A stretch of 64,000 bases of DNA from Dictyobacter formicarum (GCF_016587435.1 NZ_BNJJ01000009.1:124001-188000); one strand, 5' to 3'; counted from the stretch's first letter, positions 47,220 through 56,190 are shown. Numbers and translations: made by a program. Notes: a model not told the origin generated them from the sequence alone.

Positions 47220-49637
47220 ATGGCCATCAGTTTTGACCGCAACATCTGTTGCGATCTCAATAAAACTATCTCTCGTGAATGGCTCGTGACAAATGGTCTG
47301 GGAGGATATGCAGCAGGGACAGTCGCCGGTGTGCTTACACGAATGCAACATGGATTGCTGGTAGCATCGTTACCTAATGCACTACAACCACAGCTTTTGC
47401 TCGCGAAAATCGATGAAGAAATCACCTTTGATCAGCGCACCTACTATCTGGGCACCAACGAATATAGGGACGGCACATTTAATCCATCAGGTTTTGTGCA
47501 CCTGGAAGCATTTCGCCTGGAAGAAGGCTTTCCGATCTTCACATATCGGCTAGGCGGTATAGACGGGCTGATACTGGAGAAGCGCATCTGGATGGCCCAC
47601 GGCTTCAACACAACCTATATCCAGTACCGTGTACTCCGACCAACCAATCCGAACAAACCAGTCTATACCCGTAATGGCACAACAGAACCACTGAACGCCA
47701 ATACCAGTCGTCTCACGCAAGAGAACGAACAGGGTAGGCAGGAACCACTTGTCCTGACCCTCTTACCATTCACAGCCAATCGTCCTTATAACCAGTCGCA
47801 ACGTAGCCAACAGGCAGCGCATATTCACGTACAAACCCACAGAGCAGAAGGCACCCAACCAGCAGGCGAAGAAAACCAATACAGTCACCAGTTGCCTCAA
47901 GGAGTAACGGGATGCACTATCACGGCTGACAACATAAAGCAACCATATCATCTACTGGCCACCGGCCAGGCAGAAAATCAGCCCACGTTCATTCCAACAG
48001 GAGTATGGTACTGGAACTTTATACGGCGCTGCAACTCCATAGCCGGCCAACCCGATACAGACGATCTCTATCTTCCGGGGGTCATTCGCGCCATGCTCTG
48101 GCCAGACAGTCAGGCCACACTCACCCTCATTGTCAGTACAGAAAAGCTAGAGCCACAGCTCTACCAGTGTGACGCCATCGCATCTCTATACAAGAAAAAC
48201 ATAGAACAGCGCCAGCGCGCCCTGGAGAGAGCGCTACATCCACAGCCAGCAACACACAACGTCGCTCAACCATCCAACCCGCTACACCTCCTACCAGTTA
48301 CCACAGCATCAGATCCCTACGCAGGCGGCCAACACTACCTGCAACAATTGCTCTATGCCAGCGAACACTTTATTACCCAATACTATCCAACAACTGGCAA
48401 AGAGCCAGCGCAGAGCAGCCGACCGGGCAACCTCAAGCGAGAAATACAACCCAAAGTAGCCCTGGTAGCAAATTATTTTGCCCAGGAATATAAAACGCGG
48501 GACGCACTGATCGCCTTACCTGGAATCCTGCTCGTCACAGAACGCTACGCAGAAGCATATCAATTCTTACGCGACCTGGCGGATCACTTTATAGGAGGGA
48601 TTCTACCCGACCGGTTCCCCACAGCGCAGCAGGCCTTGACCGACCACAACTACAGCAATGCCGACATCACTCTATGGTATTTTTATGCGCTTGATCACTA
48701 TCTGCGAGCAACCGGGCATTATGAGTTTCTTGAAGAGATCTTTCCCCGCCTCGCAGAAAGCATCAATCGCTACAAACAAGGAACACACAACGGCATACAC
48801 ATCGATCCCAGAGATGGGTTACTGATAGCGGAAAAAGCCGGCAAAGCACTGACATGGATGAATGAATATTATGAAGACCGGCCGATCACGCCCCGAGCCG
48901 GCAAGCCCGTCGAACTCAATGCCCTCTGGTATCACACCCTGATGCTTATGCAGGGCTGGTCAGAACGCCTGGAGTATATAGGCCATATAGAGAACAGCGC
49001 CGCCTACTACCAGCAGCATGCCAACCGCTGCAAACACAGCTTCCAGCAACGTTTCTGGCAACCAGAACGGGGTTACCTATATGATGTCATCGATGGACCA
49101 GAAGGGGATGACGCCACCTTTCGCATCAACCAGCTATTCGCGCTATCCCTATCGCATCCTATACTGGACACGGTCTATCAGCAACAAGTCTTCGAGGTCA
49201 TCACCCAACACCTGCTCACGCCATATGGACTACGCACCATGGCAGCACACGAACCAGGTTACCGTCCTCACATCGAAATCGACGCCAGGCATCCCCATGC
49301 TTACCAGCAAGCGCTTCATCAAGGCAGCTGCTGGGTCTGGCTACTGGGTCCCTACGTTGACGCCATGTTAAACCAGCGCAAAAACACACTGACCGAGTCA
49401 GATAGTCATTTATTCCAGGAATATCTATGGCGTAAAGGCATGAAATTGCTAGAGCCACTGCAAGCAAGATTCAGCCAGGGCCTGCTTGGAATGTGTGAAA
49501 ACATCTTCGACGGCAACCATCCACAGCAGGCAGGACCACAAAGCGCATCCCTGCTCAGTACAGCGGAGCTATTACGGACCTATAAGCAGCTGGTCAAAAT
49601 GCGCATAGACCATCCTGCAAGTCTCTTACCGCGTTAA
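47220..49637 (+). CDS. amylo-alpha-1,6-glucosidase / glycogen debranching enzyme
   Basis: An 805-residue enzyme of the archaeal/bacterial GDE type. The N-terminal domain begins REWLVTNGLGGYAAGTVAGVLTRMQHGLL, a family signature. The C-terminal (alpha/alpha)6 barrel of GH133 type contains DGLLIAEKAGKALTWMNEYYEDRPITPRAGKPVELNALWYHTLML, with the expected acidic residues, and later YHPRAYQQ-like PHAYQQALHQGSCWVWLLGPYVDAM. It would trim alpha-1,6 branches of glycogen-like storage polymers in the cytosol. Two Thr/Pro/Gln-rich inserts (around 155-250 and 340-365) make it longer than typical 650-700 residue homologues. GGAGGG lies six bases before the ATG. Confidence 0.88.
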   Translation: MAISFDRNICCDLNKTISREWLVTNGLGGYAAGTVAGVLTRMQHGLLVASLPNALQPQLLLAKIDEEITFDQRTYYLGTNEYRDGTFNPSGFVHLEAFRLEEGFPIFTYRLGGIDGLILEKRIWMAHGFNTTYIQYRVLRPTNPNKPVYTRNGTTEPLNANTSRLTQENEQGRQEPLVLTLLPFTANRPYNQSQRSQQAAHIHVQTHRAEGTQPAGEENQYSHQLPQGVTGCTITADNIKQPYHLLATGQAENQPTFIPTGVWYWNFIRRCNSIAGQPDTDDLYLPGVIRAMLWPDSQATLTLIVSTEKLEPQLYQCDAIASLYKKNIEQRQRALERALHPQPATHNVAQPSNPLHLLPVTTASDPYAGGQHYLQQLLYASEHFITQYYPTTGKEPAQSSRPGNLKREIQPKVALVANYFAQEYKTRDALIALPGILLVTERYAEAYQFLRDLADHFIGGILPDRFPTAQQALTDHNYSNADITLWYFYALDHYLRATGHYEFLEEIFPRLAESINRYKQGTHNGIHIDPRDGLLIAEKAGKALTWMNEYYEDRPITPRAGKPVELNALWYHTLMLMQGWSERLEYIGHIENSAAYYQQHANRCKHSFQQRFWQPERGYLYDVIDGPEGDDATFRINQLFALSLSHPILDTVYQQQVFEVITQHLLTPYGLRTMAAHEPGYRPHIEIDARHPHAYQQALHQGSCWVWLLGPYVDAMLNQRKNTLTESDSHLFQEYLWRKGMKLLEPLQARFSQGLLGMCENIFDGNHPQQAGPQSASLLSTAELLRTYKQLVKMRIDHPASLLPR

Positions 49638-49689
49638 TCAATTGATACCATATAAGGAACGATTGTCCTGACGCCTCATCTGGAAGCAC

Positions 49690-49740
49690 TGCCCATGCTG
49701 TGTGGCGAGCTAGAAATCAGCTAGCTGCGCAGCATGGGCA
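49690..49740. terminator. hairpin after the debranching enzyme gene
   Basis: TGCCCATGCTG...CAGCATGGGCA with an inner AGCTAG-type stem, about 50 bp after the stop. No long T-tract. Confidence 0.4.
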
Positions 49741-49808
49741 AGTCATGTTTTAGAGATCATAACCATACTATTAATAAGGAAGAGAAAACAACAGCAAGCA
49801 ACACAGCC

Positions 49809-49939
49809 AGCTATAAAAAGCACTTGGAAATGCCGCTTGGGTGCGGCTAGCTCCGCCGCCACAACTCATCGGTTTGGAGCGACTCAATTTCCAGGAATGG
49901 CCACCCAGGCGGCTGCGCTCATCCAAATGAATGACCATA
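49809..49939 (+). repeat. family B element, copy 1
   Basis: About 130 bp, from AAAAAGCACTTGGAAATGCCGC to GCTCATCCAAATGAATG. Shares about the whole length with the copies at 55.8 and 57.3 kb. Arms CACTTGGA/TCCAAATG. Confidence 0.65.
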
Positions 49940-50228
49940 TTGTAAAAAGCATCAGGACGCGCAGCGCAACTTCATTCACACGAATTCTCCTGGTCGCACA
50001 CAAGCGCACCTGACTAAAGTCCTTTCCAAAAGAGGAGTTCTCCACACTTTTTCCAGGTTATCCACATTGAATGTGGATAACTTTTGTGGAAAACCTGTTC
50101 CTACAGCCAGGATTTGGTAGACATAATGGCATGAAAAACTGCTCATATGAAAGGTACAGGCATGAAATAAAGTTCAGTCTGGCCGAATTTTCCAAGCTTT
50201 TTTCCTATAAACATAGTTTTTCCACAAA

Positions 50229-50262
50229 CCTCACAGAAACCTCACAACTTCCTCACAATTTT
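50229..50262 (+). promoter_or_regulatory. phased 11-bp direct repeats, cluster 1
   Basis: CCTCACAGAAA, CCTCACAACTT, CCTCACAATTT in exact 11-bp phase; followed at 50296 and 50307 by two further TCACAC units also 11 bp apart. Confidence 0.65.
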
Positions 50263-50418
50263 TCATAGCTGGTTATATAACCGGTTATATAATTTCACAC
50301 CATTTTCACACGTAAAAAGTTTTCCACAGAAAATGTGGAAAAGTTATCCACATTATCCACATTCTTTATGTCTAGTTGATAGCACTACTATCAATCCATA
50401 TAACCAGCTATATAGCCA

Positions 50419-50451
50419 TTCACAGAAACCTCACAACTTCCTCACAACGAC
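50419..50451 (+). promoter_or_regulatory. phased 11-bp direct repeats, cluster 2
   Basis: Repeat starts at 50420, 50431 and 50442 (TCACAGAAA, TCACAACTT, TCACAACGA), then a DnaA box at 50457. Confidence 0.65.
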
Positions 50452-50506
50452 GTGAGTTATCCACAATCAATGTGGATAAGTTTTCCACATTATCCACATT
50501 TTTCAT

Positions 50507-50553
50507 AGCTGGTTATATAGCCAGTTATTAATTATATAGCCGGTTATATAACT
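50507..50553. repeat. TATA-centred palindromes in oriC
   Basis: AGCTGGTTATATAGCC, AATTATATAGCC and GGTTATATAACT lie head to tail. Related units occur at 50267-50291, 50399-50416 and 50644-50660. The core GGTTATATAACC is a 12-bp palindrome. They fit either a protein site or easily opened DNA. Confidence 0.5.
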
Positions 50554-50554
50554 G

Positions 50555-50588
50555 TTCACAGAAATCTCACAACTTCCTCACAACGACA
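50555..50588 (+). promoter_or_regulatory. phased 11-bp direct repeats, cluster 3
   Basis: Repeat starts at 50556, 50567 and 50578 (TCACAGAAA, TCACAACTT, TCACAACGA), then a DnaA box at 50593. Confidence 0.65.
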
Positions 50589-50668
50589 TGAGTTATCCAC
50601 AGTCAATGTTGATAAGTTTTCCACATTATCCACATTTTTCATAGCTGGTTATATAACTAGTAATAAAT

Positions 50669-50701
50669 CTCACAGAAACCTCACAACTTCCTCACAACGA
50701 T
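50669..50701 (+). promoter_or_regulatory. phased 11-bp direct repeats, cluster 4
   Basis: Repeat starts at 50670, 50681 and 50692, then a DnaA box at 50707. Same order and phase as clusters 2 and 3. Confidence 0.65.
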
Positions 50702-51348
50702 GTGAGTTATCCACAATCAATGTGGATAAGTTTTCCACATTAGACTCATAAAGATAAATCCGTGATATAACTGGCGGGTTTTCCACATTGGTTGTGGAAA
50801 ACTTATCCACATTTTATCCACATTGGGCTACATATACGGACAAGTTTGCCAACAGTTACAAAAGTTATCCACAGCTAATGTGGATAACTTTTGTGTCTCA
50901 TCAATAAAAACAAAACAAGCGAGTAGTAAAAGAGACTCCTGGATAAGCTAGCTGACAGAGTAGGGGCTAAATATTCTGTCAACAAACGATAGACGCACTT
51001 CGATAATAGGGACCAAAAATGTACAATCAGTCATAAAAAGGAGGTTTATCCACATAATTTTGACTTTTCCACAATCAATGTGGAAAACTTATCCACCGCC
51101 AAAAACGTATGTGGATAACCTGTGGATAACCTGTGGATAAGTTGCAAAAACCTGTGGATAAGTTATGAACGTTCATTCATCATTTACCCCTATGTGGATA
51201 AGTTATCCCCATGTTATCCACAGGCTATCCACATAGATTCGATTGCCTGCACGCTTGTGTGGATAACTTTTTTTTGGAGCTGTGGATCCTCTCTGCAGGC
51301 TGATGCAGACCATAGTCAAAAAAGAGAAAAAAACGCTCCAAAAAAAAG

Positions 51349-51436
51349 TTATCCACTTATCCACATCCCCTACTACTACTGTTTTATATATCTTTTTAAA
51401 AAAATATATATCTTAGTAGTATAGGGCTGTGGATAA
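51349..51436. other. mirror-symmetric origin unwinding module
   Basis: Left half: boxes TTATCCACT (51349) and TTATCCACA (51357), then TCCCC, then TACTACTACT (51371-51380). Core: 33 bases almost only A/T (51381-51413). Right half, inverted: TTAGTAGTATAG (51413-51424), GGGC, then TGTGGATAA (51428). Each half has the order DnaA box, GC-rich spacer, DnaA-trio (3'-GAT-5' repeats), AT-rich DNA, as described for the basal unwinding system of bacterial origins. Two halves facing each other is unusual. Confidence 0.75.
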
Positions 51437-51480
51437 CTTTAGCATCGGACGAAAAAAAGAGAAAACGGTAGCCACCGAAC

Positions 51481-51936
51481 AGCAATACAAAAAAAGCAAC
51501 GTTGCCTGATTGCAGTCCACAAAAAAATAAAAAAGCAGCTATCGTGACGTCTATATCTAGCGAAGAAAAAAAGATAGTTGAATACTAAATTACTGCACAA
51601 TACAAACCTGAAAAAGACAGGTCCGAAAAATGAAGATGGCCTGGACAGAGGACAGTGGCCGAAGTAAGCCCAGAGGTCCTATATCAACGCGATTGTCGCC
51701 TCAGATCTATCGTTACAAGTAGTACAATAGGTATATCACCTTCAAAAGTTTCGTATATTTGTGCATATACTTTTAATTCGACCACAGAGTGAACGGAACA
51801 ACATATAACGATGTTATGGATCGGAATAACTATACACGCGACTTTTAGAAAGATGGCTCGTTATATTTGTGGAATAACCCCCACTCATCGCGATAGCAAA
51901 CATCACAAAGGACCATTTTGTCTAAGGGATTAAAGT
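51481..51936 (+). other. dnaG upstream region
   Basis: No gene. A -10-like TACAAT at 51723-51728 lacks a clear -35. The promoter of dnaG is likely in this stretch but cannot be fixed by eye. Confidence 0.3.
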
Positions 51937-54033
51937 ATGACATCAGTAATTGAAACTATTAAGGCGAAGGTAGATGTCGTAGATGAGATTAGTACAGTCG
52001 TCACCTTGCAGAAATCGGGAAAATCCTACAAAGGATTATGTCCATTTCACAACGAACGTACACCCTCGTTCTATGTATTCCAGGAGAGCCAGACATGGCA
52101 TTGTTTTGGCTGTAACGAAGGTGGAGACGTCTTCTCTTTCGTGCAAAAGCAGCAAGGGCTAGATTTTCACGAAGCGCTGGTCTACCTGGCTGAGAAAACG
52201 GGAGTAGAAATCGAAGACCGCAGTGGGGGAAATCCAGAAGAAGAGCGAGAAGCCAGCGCCGCCAGAGACCGACTGCGCAAGCTTAACGAGGAAGCTCTAC
52301 TCTGGTTTCACCAGATGCTGCTAAGGTCAAAAGAAGCCGCCGATGCCAGGGCCTATGTTGAAAGTCGAGGTATCTCAGCGGATACTGTGCTCTCTTTCAG
52401 CCTGGGGTATGCGAGCGAGCAGTGGGACGGTCTATCGCGTTATCTTTTGAGCCGAGGTTACACTGAACAAGAGCTAGTCATGGGTGGGCTGGCCCGTTGG
52501 CGGGAAAACGACAACTTTGGTGGAGAGCGCAATGGCATATACGATTACTTTCGCAACCGGCTAATCTTTCCAATTCGTGACGATCGCGGACGCGTGATTG
52601 GTTTTGGTGGTCGTGCACTCGGGGATAGCAAGCCCAAATATCTCAACTCGCCACAAACAATGTTATTTGAGAAAAATACAGTTTTATACGCTATAGATAT
52701 GGCGAAAGATGCAATAAAGCAAATTGGGCAGGTTGTTATAGTAGAAGGGTACGTAGATGCTGTTATTGCCCATCAGTATGGAACCAGGCAAACAGTCGCA
52801 TGTATTGGTAGCGCAATTACCGAAAAGCACATTCAAAAACTCAAAAAGCTAACCAGGCAAGTCACACTGGCCCTTGACCCTGACGCAGCGGGTAGCGCCG
52901 CAACGGAGCAAGGTATCAAAGAAGCGCTCAAAGGATTTGACCGCACATTTGTCCCGGTACCACTTGCTGGAGGGAGCGCAGCCAGAGGAGCACGCCAATA
53001 CGGACAAAAAGGCCAGAAAGCGCCAAAGCAGCAGGCCCGAGGTATTATTCGACTAGAAGAACAGGTCGACGCAGAAATCAATGTACTCCAGCTCCCACCA
53101 GGAGAAGATCCTGACGAAGTAATCAGGCGAGATTTCTCAACCTGGTTTTACGCCGTCAACCATCCATTGTCACTTATTGACTACTATTTCGTTGTCAAGA
53201 CAGGGGATCTAAACTTACGGGAACCGGGAGGAAAGACCGAAGCAGCCAAAAGACTACTGCCAATCATCGCTATGATCAGCGACCGCATCAAAAGGGACGC
53301 ATATATACGCAAGCTAGCAGGAATGATCAGCATTGACGAGCGCAGTCTCTACGATGAATTGCAGCGTATCATACGAGGTCAGAAACCCACGGGTATAACC
53401 GCCAATTTTAGTGGGAAAGTAGCAGGAGTCGAGCAAGCACAGCAAAAAGAGCCAGCAAAAGCCAGTACTGAGGGAAGCGAAGAATTTTCGTCTGAGCGCA
53501 CAGAACCTGAAAAAAATAGCGTAAAAAGCAACGCCAGCAAAGAAAGGATTGGGCTTGACAGAACTGAGCGGAGTACGTTAAAATGGGAGGACTACCTTAT
53601 TGGGCTACTCGTGCAAAATCCAGGCTTATGTCCGCATGTTTGTGTTATAATTAACGAAGGTGACTTCGCTGGGACAGACACGCGGGAGTTGTACCACTTA
53701 CTCAACTCTGTGTATCAACGTGAATCTTCCCCTTCATACCAATCCTTAGAACAATTTGTGCCCTCGGCACTGATGCCTGCGGTCGCCAGGGTCCTTGAAA
53801 GCGTTAAGGCGATGTCTCCAAGAGACGCAGATGCGCTGGTAAAAGAAGCAGTCCAGTGTGCTACTCGTCTCAAAAAAATGCGATTGTTACAATTAAATAC
53901 AGAACTAAAATTTCTTTTGCAGGAAGCCGCCGCAGCTGGAGATAAAGTCGCTGTCAGGCAGTTTCAGCAGCAATCTGTCACAATACAACGGCAGCTACTG
54001 ACACTCAATACCGCCACACGGCTACAGGGGTAA
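51937..54033 (+). CDS. dnaG: DNA primase
   Basis: Synthesises RNA primers at the replication fork. The 698-residue protein has the zinc-binding domain with Cys35, His38, Cys56 and Cys59 (CPFH...CFGC), the catalytic core, and TOPRIM motifs VVIVEGYVDAV (about 266-276) and LALDPDAAG (about 310-318). After GFDRTFVPV there is a basic Gly/Gln/Lys-rich insertion of about 40 residues before the usual VLQLPPGEDPDEV. A Ser/Glu-rich linker (about 490-545) leads to the DnaB-interacting C-terminal helical domain. AAGGGA lies seven bases before the ATG. It is directly downstream of the oriC-like region and 168 bp upstream of rpoD, so an operon is likely. Confidence 0.97.
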   Translation: MTSVIETIKAKVDVVDEISTVVTLQKSGKSYKGLCPFHNERTPSFYVFQESQTWHCFGCNEGGDVFSFVQKQQGLDFHEALVYLAEKTGVEIEDRSGGNPEEEREASAARDRLRKLNEEALLWFHQMLLRSKEAADARAYVESRGISADTVLSFSLGYASEQWDGLSRYLLSRGYTEQELVMGGLARWRENDNFGGERNGIYDYFRNRLIFPIRDDRGRVIGFGGRALGDSKPKYLNSPQTMLFEKNTVLYAIDMAKDAIKQIGQVVIVEGYVDAVIAHQYGTRQTVACIGSAITEKHIQKLKKLTRQVTLALDPDAAGSAATEQGIKEALKGFDRTFVPVPLAGGSAARGARQYGQKGQKAPKQQARGIIRLEEQVDAEINVLQLPPGEDPDEVIRRDFSTWFYAVNHPLSLIDYYFVVKTGDLNLREPGGKTEAAKRLLPIIAMISDRIKRDAYIRKLAGMISIDERSLYDELQRIIRGQKPTGITANFSGKVAGVEQAQQKEPAKASTEGSEEFSSERTEPEKNSVKSNASKERIGLDRTERSTLKWEDYLIGLLVQNPGLCPHVCVIINEGDFAGTDTRELYHLLNSVYQRESSPSYQSLEQFVPSALMPAVARVLESVKAMSPRDADALVKEAVQCATRLKKMRLLQLNTELKFLLQEAAAAGDKVAVRQFQQQSVTIQRQLLTLNTATRLQG

Positions 54034-54126
54034 GTAGAGCAACCGTCGTAAAACGCAACAAAGCAACTTACCATAGCCGCGATCTATTTTAAGGGGGCGG
54101 CAATGAAAAAATCATTTTTTACCAAA

Positions 54127-54175
54127 TCGGACCAGAGAGCAGGAATTGTTATCATTTATTGTTTATCATATTAGG
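54127..54175 (+). promoter_or_regulatory. possible rpoD promoter
   Basis: TTGTTA, 17 bases, TATTAG near 54147-54175, about 30 bp before the rpoD start. A weak -10 match; rpoD may mainly be read from dnaG. Confidence 0.3.
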
Positions 54176-54201
54176 CCTGTTTTCTGAAGGGGGATGCCAG
54201 A

Positions 54202-55500
54202 ATGGTGAATCGGGACCAAGAAGTTATGGATCGAGTACACAATGACCGTGGAAATATCAGCACCATCAGTACAGGGCCATTGAATAATGTTTTTGATCTT
54301 GAACATTTTGATATGGATGAATCCATGTTAAATGATACGGCAGATGTCTTTAATATTGACTCCGTCGGTCATCATGCTCACGTTCCAGCGGCAAGCGTAA
54401 CGGTACCCGCTGAGAAAAGCGAGGAATTTGACCTGTTTAAATTACAGGACGAAGAGCCTATGGAAGCCCTGGATCCAACTAAAGAGCCACCAGCAGACTG
54501 GGAGCCCGGCCCCGAAGACGTAGCAGAAGTGGACGCTGAGATCCTGGCAGACCCGAAATGGGATGAGCTTGGAGATGGCCTGGGAATTGTGGTGGCCGAC
54601 CTCGAGAGCAGCCTGGACGATCCTGTGCGCATGTATTTGCGTGAGATCGGCCGTGTTCCCCTGTTGAATGCTGAAGAAGAAGTGCGCCTGGCACAACTGA
54701 TGGAAAGAGGCAAGCAGGAACGCATTCGCGCTGAGCGCCTCAAAGTAAAGCCCAATCGTAAGTATATCGAAGACGGAGAAGAGGCCCAGCGTCGTTTGAC
54801 CGAGGCCAACCTACGCCTGGTTGTTAGCGTAGCCAAAAAATACATTGGCCGTGGCATGAACTTGCTGGATTTGATTCAGGAAGGCAACATCGGCCTGATT
54901 CGCGCGGTCGAAAAATTCGATTACACCAAAGGCTATAAGTTCAGCACTTATGCCACCTGGTGGATTCGGCAGGCGATCACGCGCGCTATTGCCGACCAGG
55001 CTCGTACAATTCGTATTCCGGTACACATGGTAGAAACCATTAACCGCCTGATCCGTATTAGCCGTCGTCTGTTGCAAGATCTCGGACGCGAACCAACCTC
55101 GGAAGAGATTGCCGAGCAGATGGAGATCAGTGCAGAGAAGGTACGCGAAATCATCAAAGTCAGCCAGGAACCTGTTAGCCTGGAAACACCGATTGGTGAA
55201 GAAGACGACAGCCACCTGGGTGATTTTCTGGAAGACCAGACCGCTCTGGCTCCGGCAGAAGCTGCCAGCCATCAACTGCTCAAAGAGCAAGTTGAAGATG
55301 TACTGGACAGCCTGACAGAGCGTGAGCGCAAAGTCTTACAGCTACGTTTTGGTCTAGACGATGGCCGTAGTCGTACACTGGAAGAAGTTGGCAAAGAATT
55401 CCATGTCACGCGCGAACGTATTCGCCAGATTGAAGCCAAAGCACTGCGTAAACTGCGTCATCCCAGCCGCAGCCGCAAATTAAAAGATTATCTGGATTAG
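54202..55500 (+). CDS. rpoD: primary sigma factor RpoD
   Basis: The housekeeping sigma-70 factor, 432 residues. An acidic N-terminal part (1-130, region 1.1-like but divergent) precedes region 1.2 ([17 protein letters not shown]), region 2 ([57 protein letters not shown]), region 3 and region 4 ([31 protein letters not shown]). GAAGGGGG lies eight bases before the ATG. The dnaG-rpoD order is the common bacterial arrangement (the rpsU-dnaG-rpoD macromolecular synthesis operon); rpsU is absent here, replaced by the DnaA-box region. Confidence 0.97.
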   Translation: MVNRDQEVMDRVHNDRGNISTISTGPLNNVFDLEHFDMDESMLNDTADVFNIDSVGHHAHVPAASVTVPAEKSEEFDLFKLQDEEPMEALDPTKEPPADWEPGPEDVAEVDAEILADPKWDELGDGLGIVVADLESSLDDPVRMYLREIGRVPLLNAEEEVRLAQLMERGKQERIRAERLKVKPNRKYIEDGEEAQRRLTEANLRLVVSVAKKYIGRGMNLLDLIQEGNIGLIRAVEKFDYTKGYKFSTYATWWIRQAITRAIADQARTIRIPVHMVETINRLIRISRRLLQDLGREPTSEEIAEQMEISAEKVREIIKVSQEPVSLETPIGEEDDSHLGDFLEDQTALAPAEAASHQLLKEQVEDVLDSLTERERKVLQLRFGLDDGRSRTLEEVGKEFHVTRERIRQIEAKALRKLRHPSRSRKLKDYLD

Positions 55501-55556
55501 TATCCGCTAACAATGTGCATAACTCTGCAAAAATGTGGATAACTTATCAACATTTT

Positions 55557-55586
55557 AAAGTGAGCCGTTAACTAACGGCTCACTTT
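55557..55586 (+). terminator. rho-independent terminator of rpoD
   Basis: Perfect 14-bp stem AAAGTGAGCCGTTA with complement, 2-base nominal loop, then TTCTT. 57 bp after the stop codon. Confidence 0.8.
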
Positions 55587-55830
55587 TCTTATATTTAACC
55601 CTCATAAACACACAGCATTAAATGCTTTAAACGTACAAGAAGTACAAATCTAGAGTTTACGGAAAAGTTATCCACACCGACAGAGTGTGGATAACCTGGG
55701 AAAGAATGTGGATAACCCTGGCAAATGTGGAAAAGTTATCCACATTTGTTGCTAGAATATTATGCGTAGAGATAGGTGGAAAAGTTACTCACACACTTAA
55801 TAGTCAGATAAGTCAGCATCTTCTTAAGAG

Positions 55831-55967
55831 CATGCTGTAAAAAGCATTTGGAAACGCCGCTCACTCGCGGCTAGCTCCGCCGCCAGAGTTCATCACTGGG
55901 AGCGAATCTTTTCTCAGAAACAGTGGTGGCTGTTCAGGCGGCTTCGCTCATCCAAATGAATGGCATG
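55831..55967 (+). repeat. family B element, copy 2
   Basis: 137 bp, from CATGCTGTAAAAAGCATTTGGAAACGCCGC to GCTCATCCAAATGAATGGCATG written here in parts; arms CATTTGGA/TCCAAATG. Inserted between DnaA boxes 55736 and 55979. Confidence 0.65.
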
Positions 55968-56115
55968 TTGTGGAAAAGTTATCCACATATCCCCATGTTA
56001 TCCACATGCGTGGAAAAAAGCCAGAGAGTAATGGTTTTTTTTCCACCTTTCATGTAATCTAAATGTTAAAATGCCCAGAAACGCATTTATAGCCTCAATA
56101 GGAGGTGGTCTTTTA

Positions 56116-56190
56116 TTGGATAGTATAGTAGAGGCAAAAATTAGTGAAGAGGTTTTCTCGTGGCTCTCAGAGGCATTTCTAATTGCTTAA
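56116..56190 (+). CDS. possible 24-residue peptide
   Basis: TTG start with AGGAGG ten bases upstream, then 23 codons ending at TAA: sequence begins MDSIVEAKISEEVFSWLSEA and is amphipathic. It may be a real leader or small peptide, or the truncated front of a lost gene. Nothing similar is known to me. Confidence 0.25.
   Translation: MDSIVEAKISEEVFSWLSEAFLIA

Larger units (their letters stand above)
50041..51480. other. oriC: oriC-like region with 25 consensus DnaA boxes
   Basis: A 1.4-kb non-coding region. I counted 25 exact TTATCCACA/TGTGGATAA boxes (starting 50058, 50072, 50344, 50353, 50457, 50471, 50490, 50593, 50626, 50707, 50721, 50803, 50814, 50865, 50879, 51046, 51110, 51121, 51132, 51153, 51193, 51214, 51258, 51357, 51428) and 11 TTTTCCACA-type variants. 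Between 50229 and 50760 these sit in tandem units of about 115-135 bp that also hold phased TCACA repeats and GGTTATATAACC-like palindromes. An unwinding module lies at its right end. Short open frames here are translations of the boxes. Origin function is inferred; dnaA is not adjacent. Confidence 0.85.
55534..56006. other. second DnaA-box cluster downstream of rpoD
   Basis: Seven exact DnaA boxes (starting 55534, 55668, 55686, 55707, 55736, 55979, 55998) plus TGTGGAAAA variants at 55726 and 55969. The cluster is split by the family B element. With the main cluster it brackets dnaG-rpoD. No unwinding module is visible here. Confidence 0.75.

Noticed and set aside
50071..50268. 65-codon reading frame at the left end of the origin
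   Set aside because: Overlaps DnaA boxes and phased repeats; no ribosome site or protein-like composition.
50229..50760. Regularly spaced repeats resembling a CRISPR array
   Set aside because: The repeated units are DnaA boxes, phased TCACA repeats and palindromes; there are no unique spacers of constant length and no cas genes.
51122..51424. 100-codon reading frame on the plus strand in the DnaA-box region
   Set aside because: It is a translation of TGTGGATAA-type boxes and the AT-rich core (WISC, YPLIHIPYYYCF), with no ribosome site.
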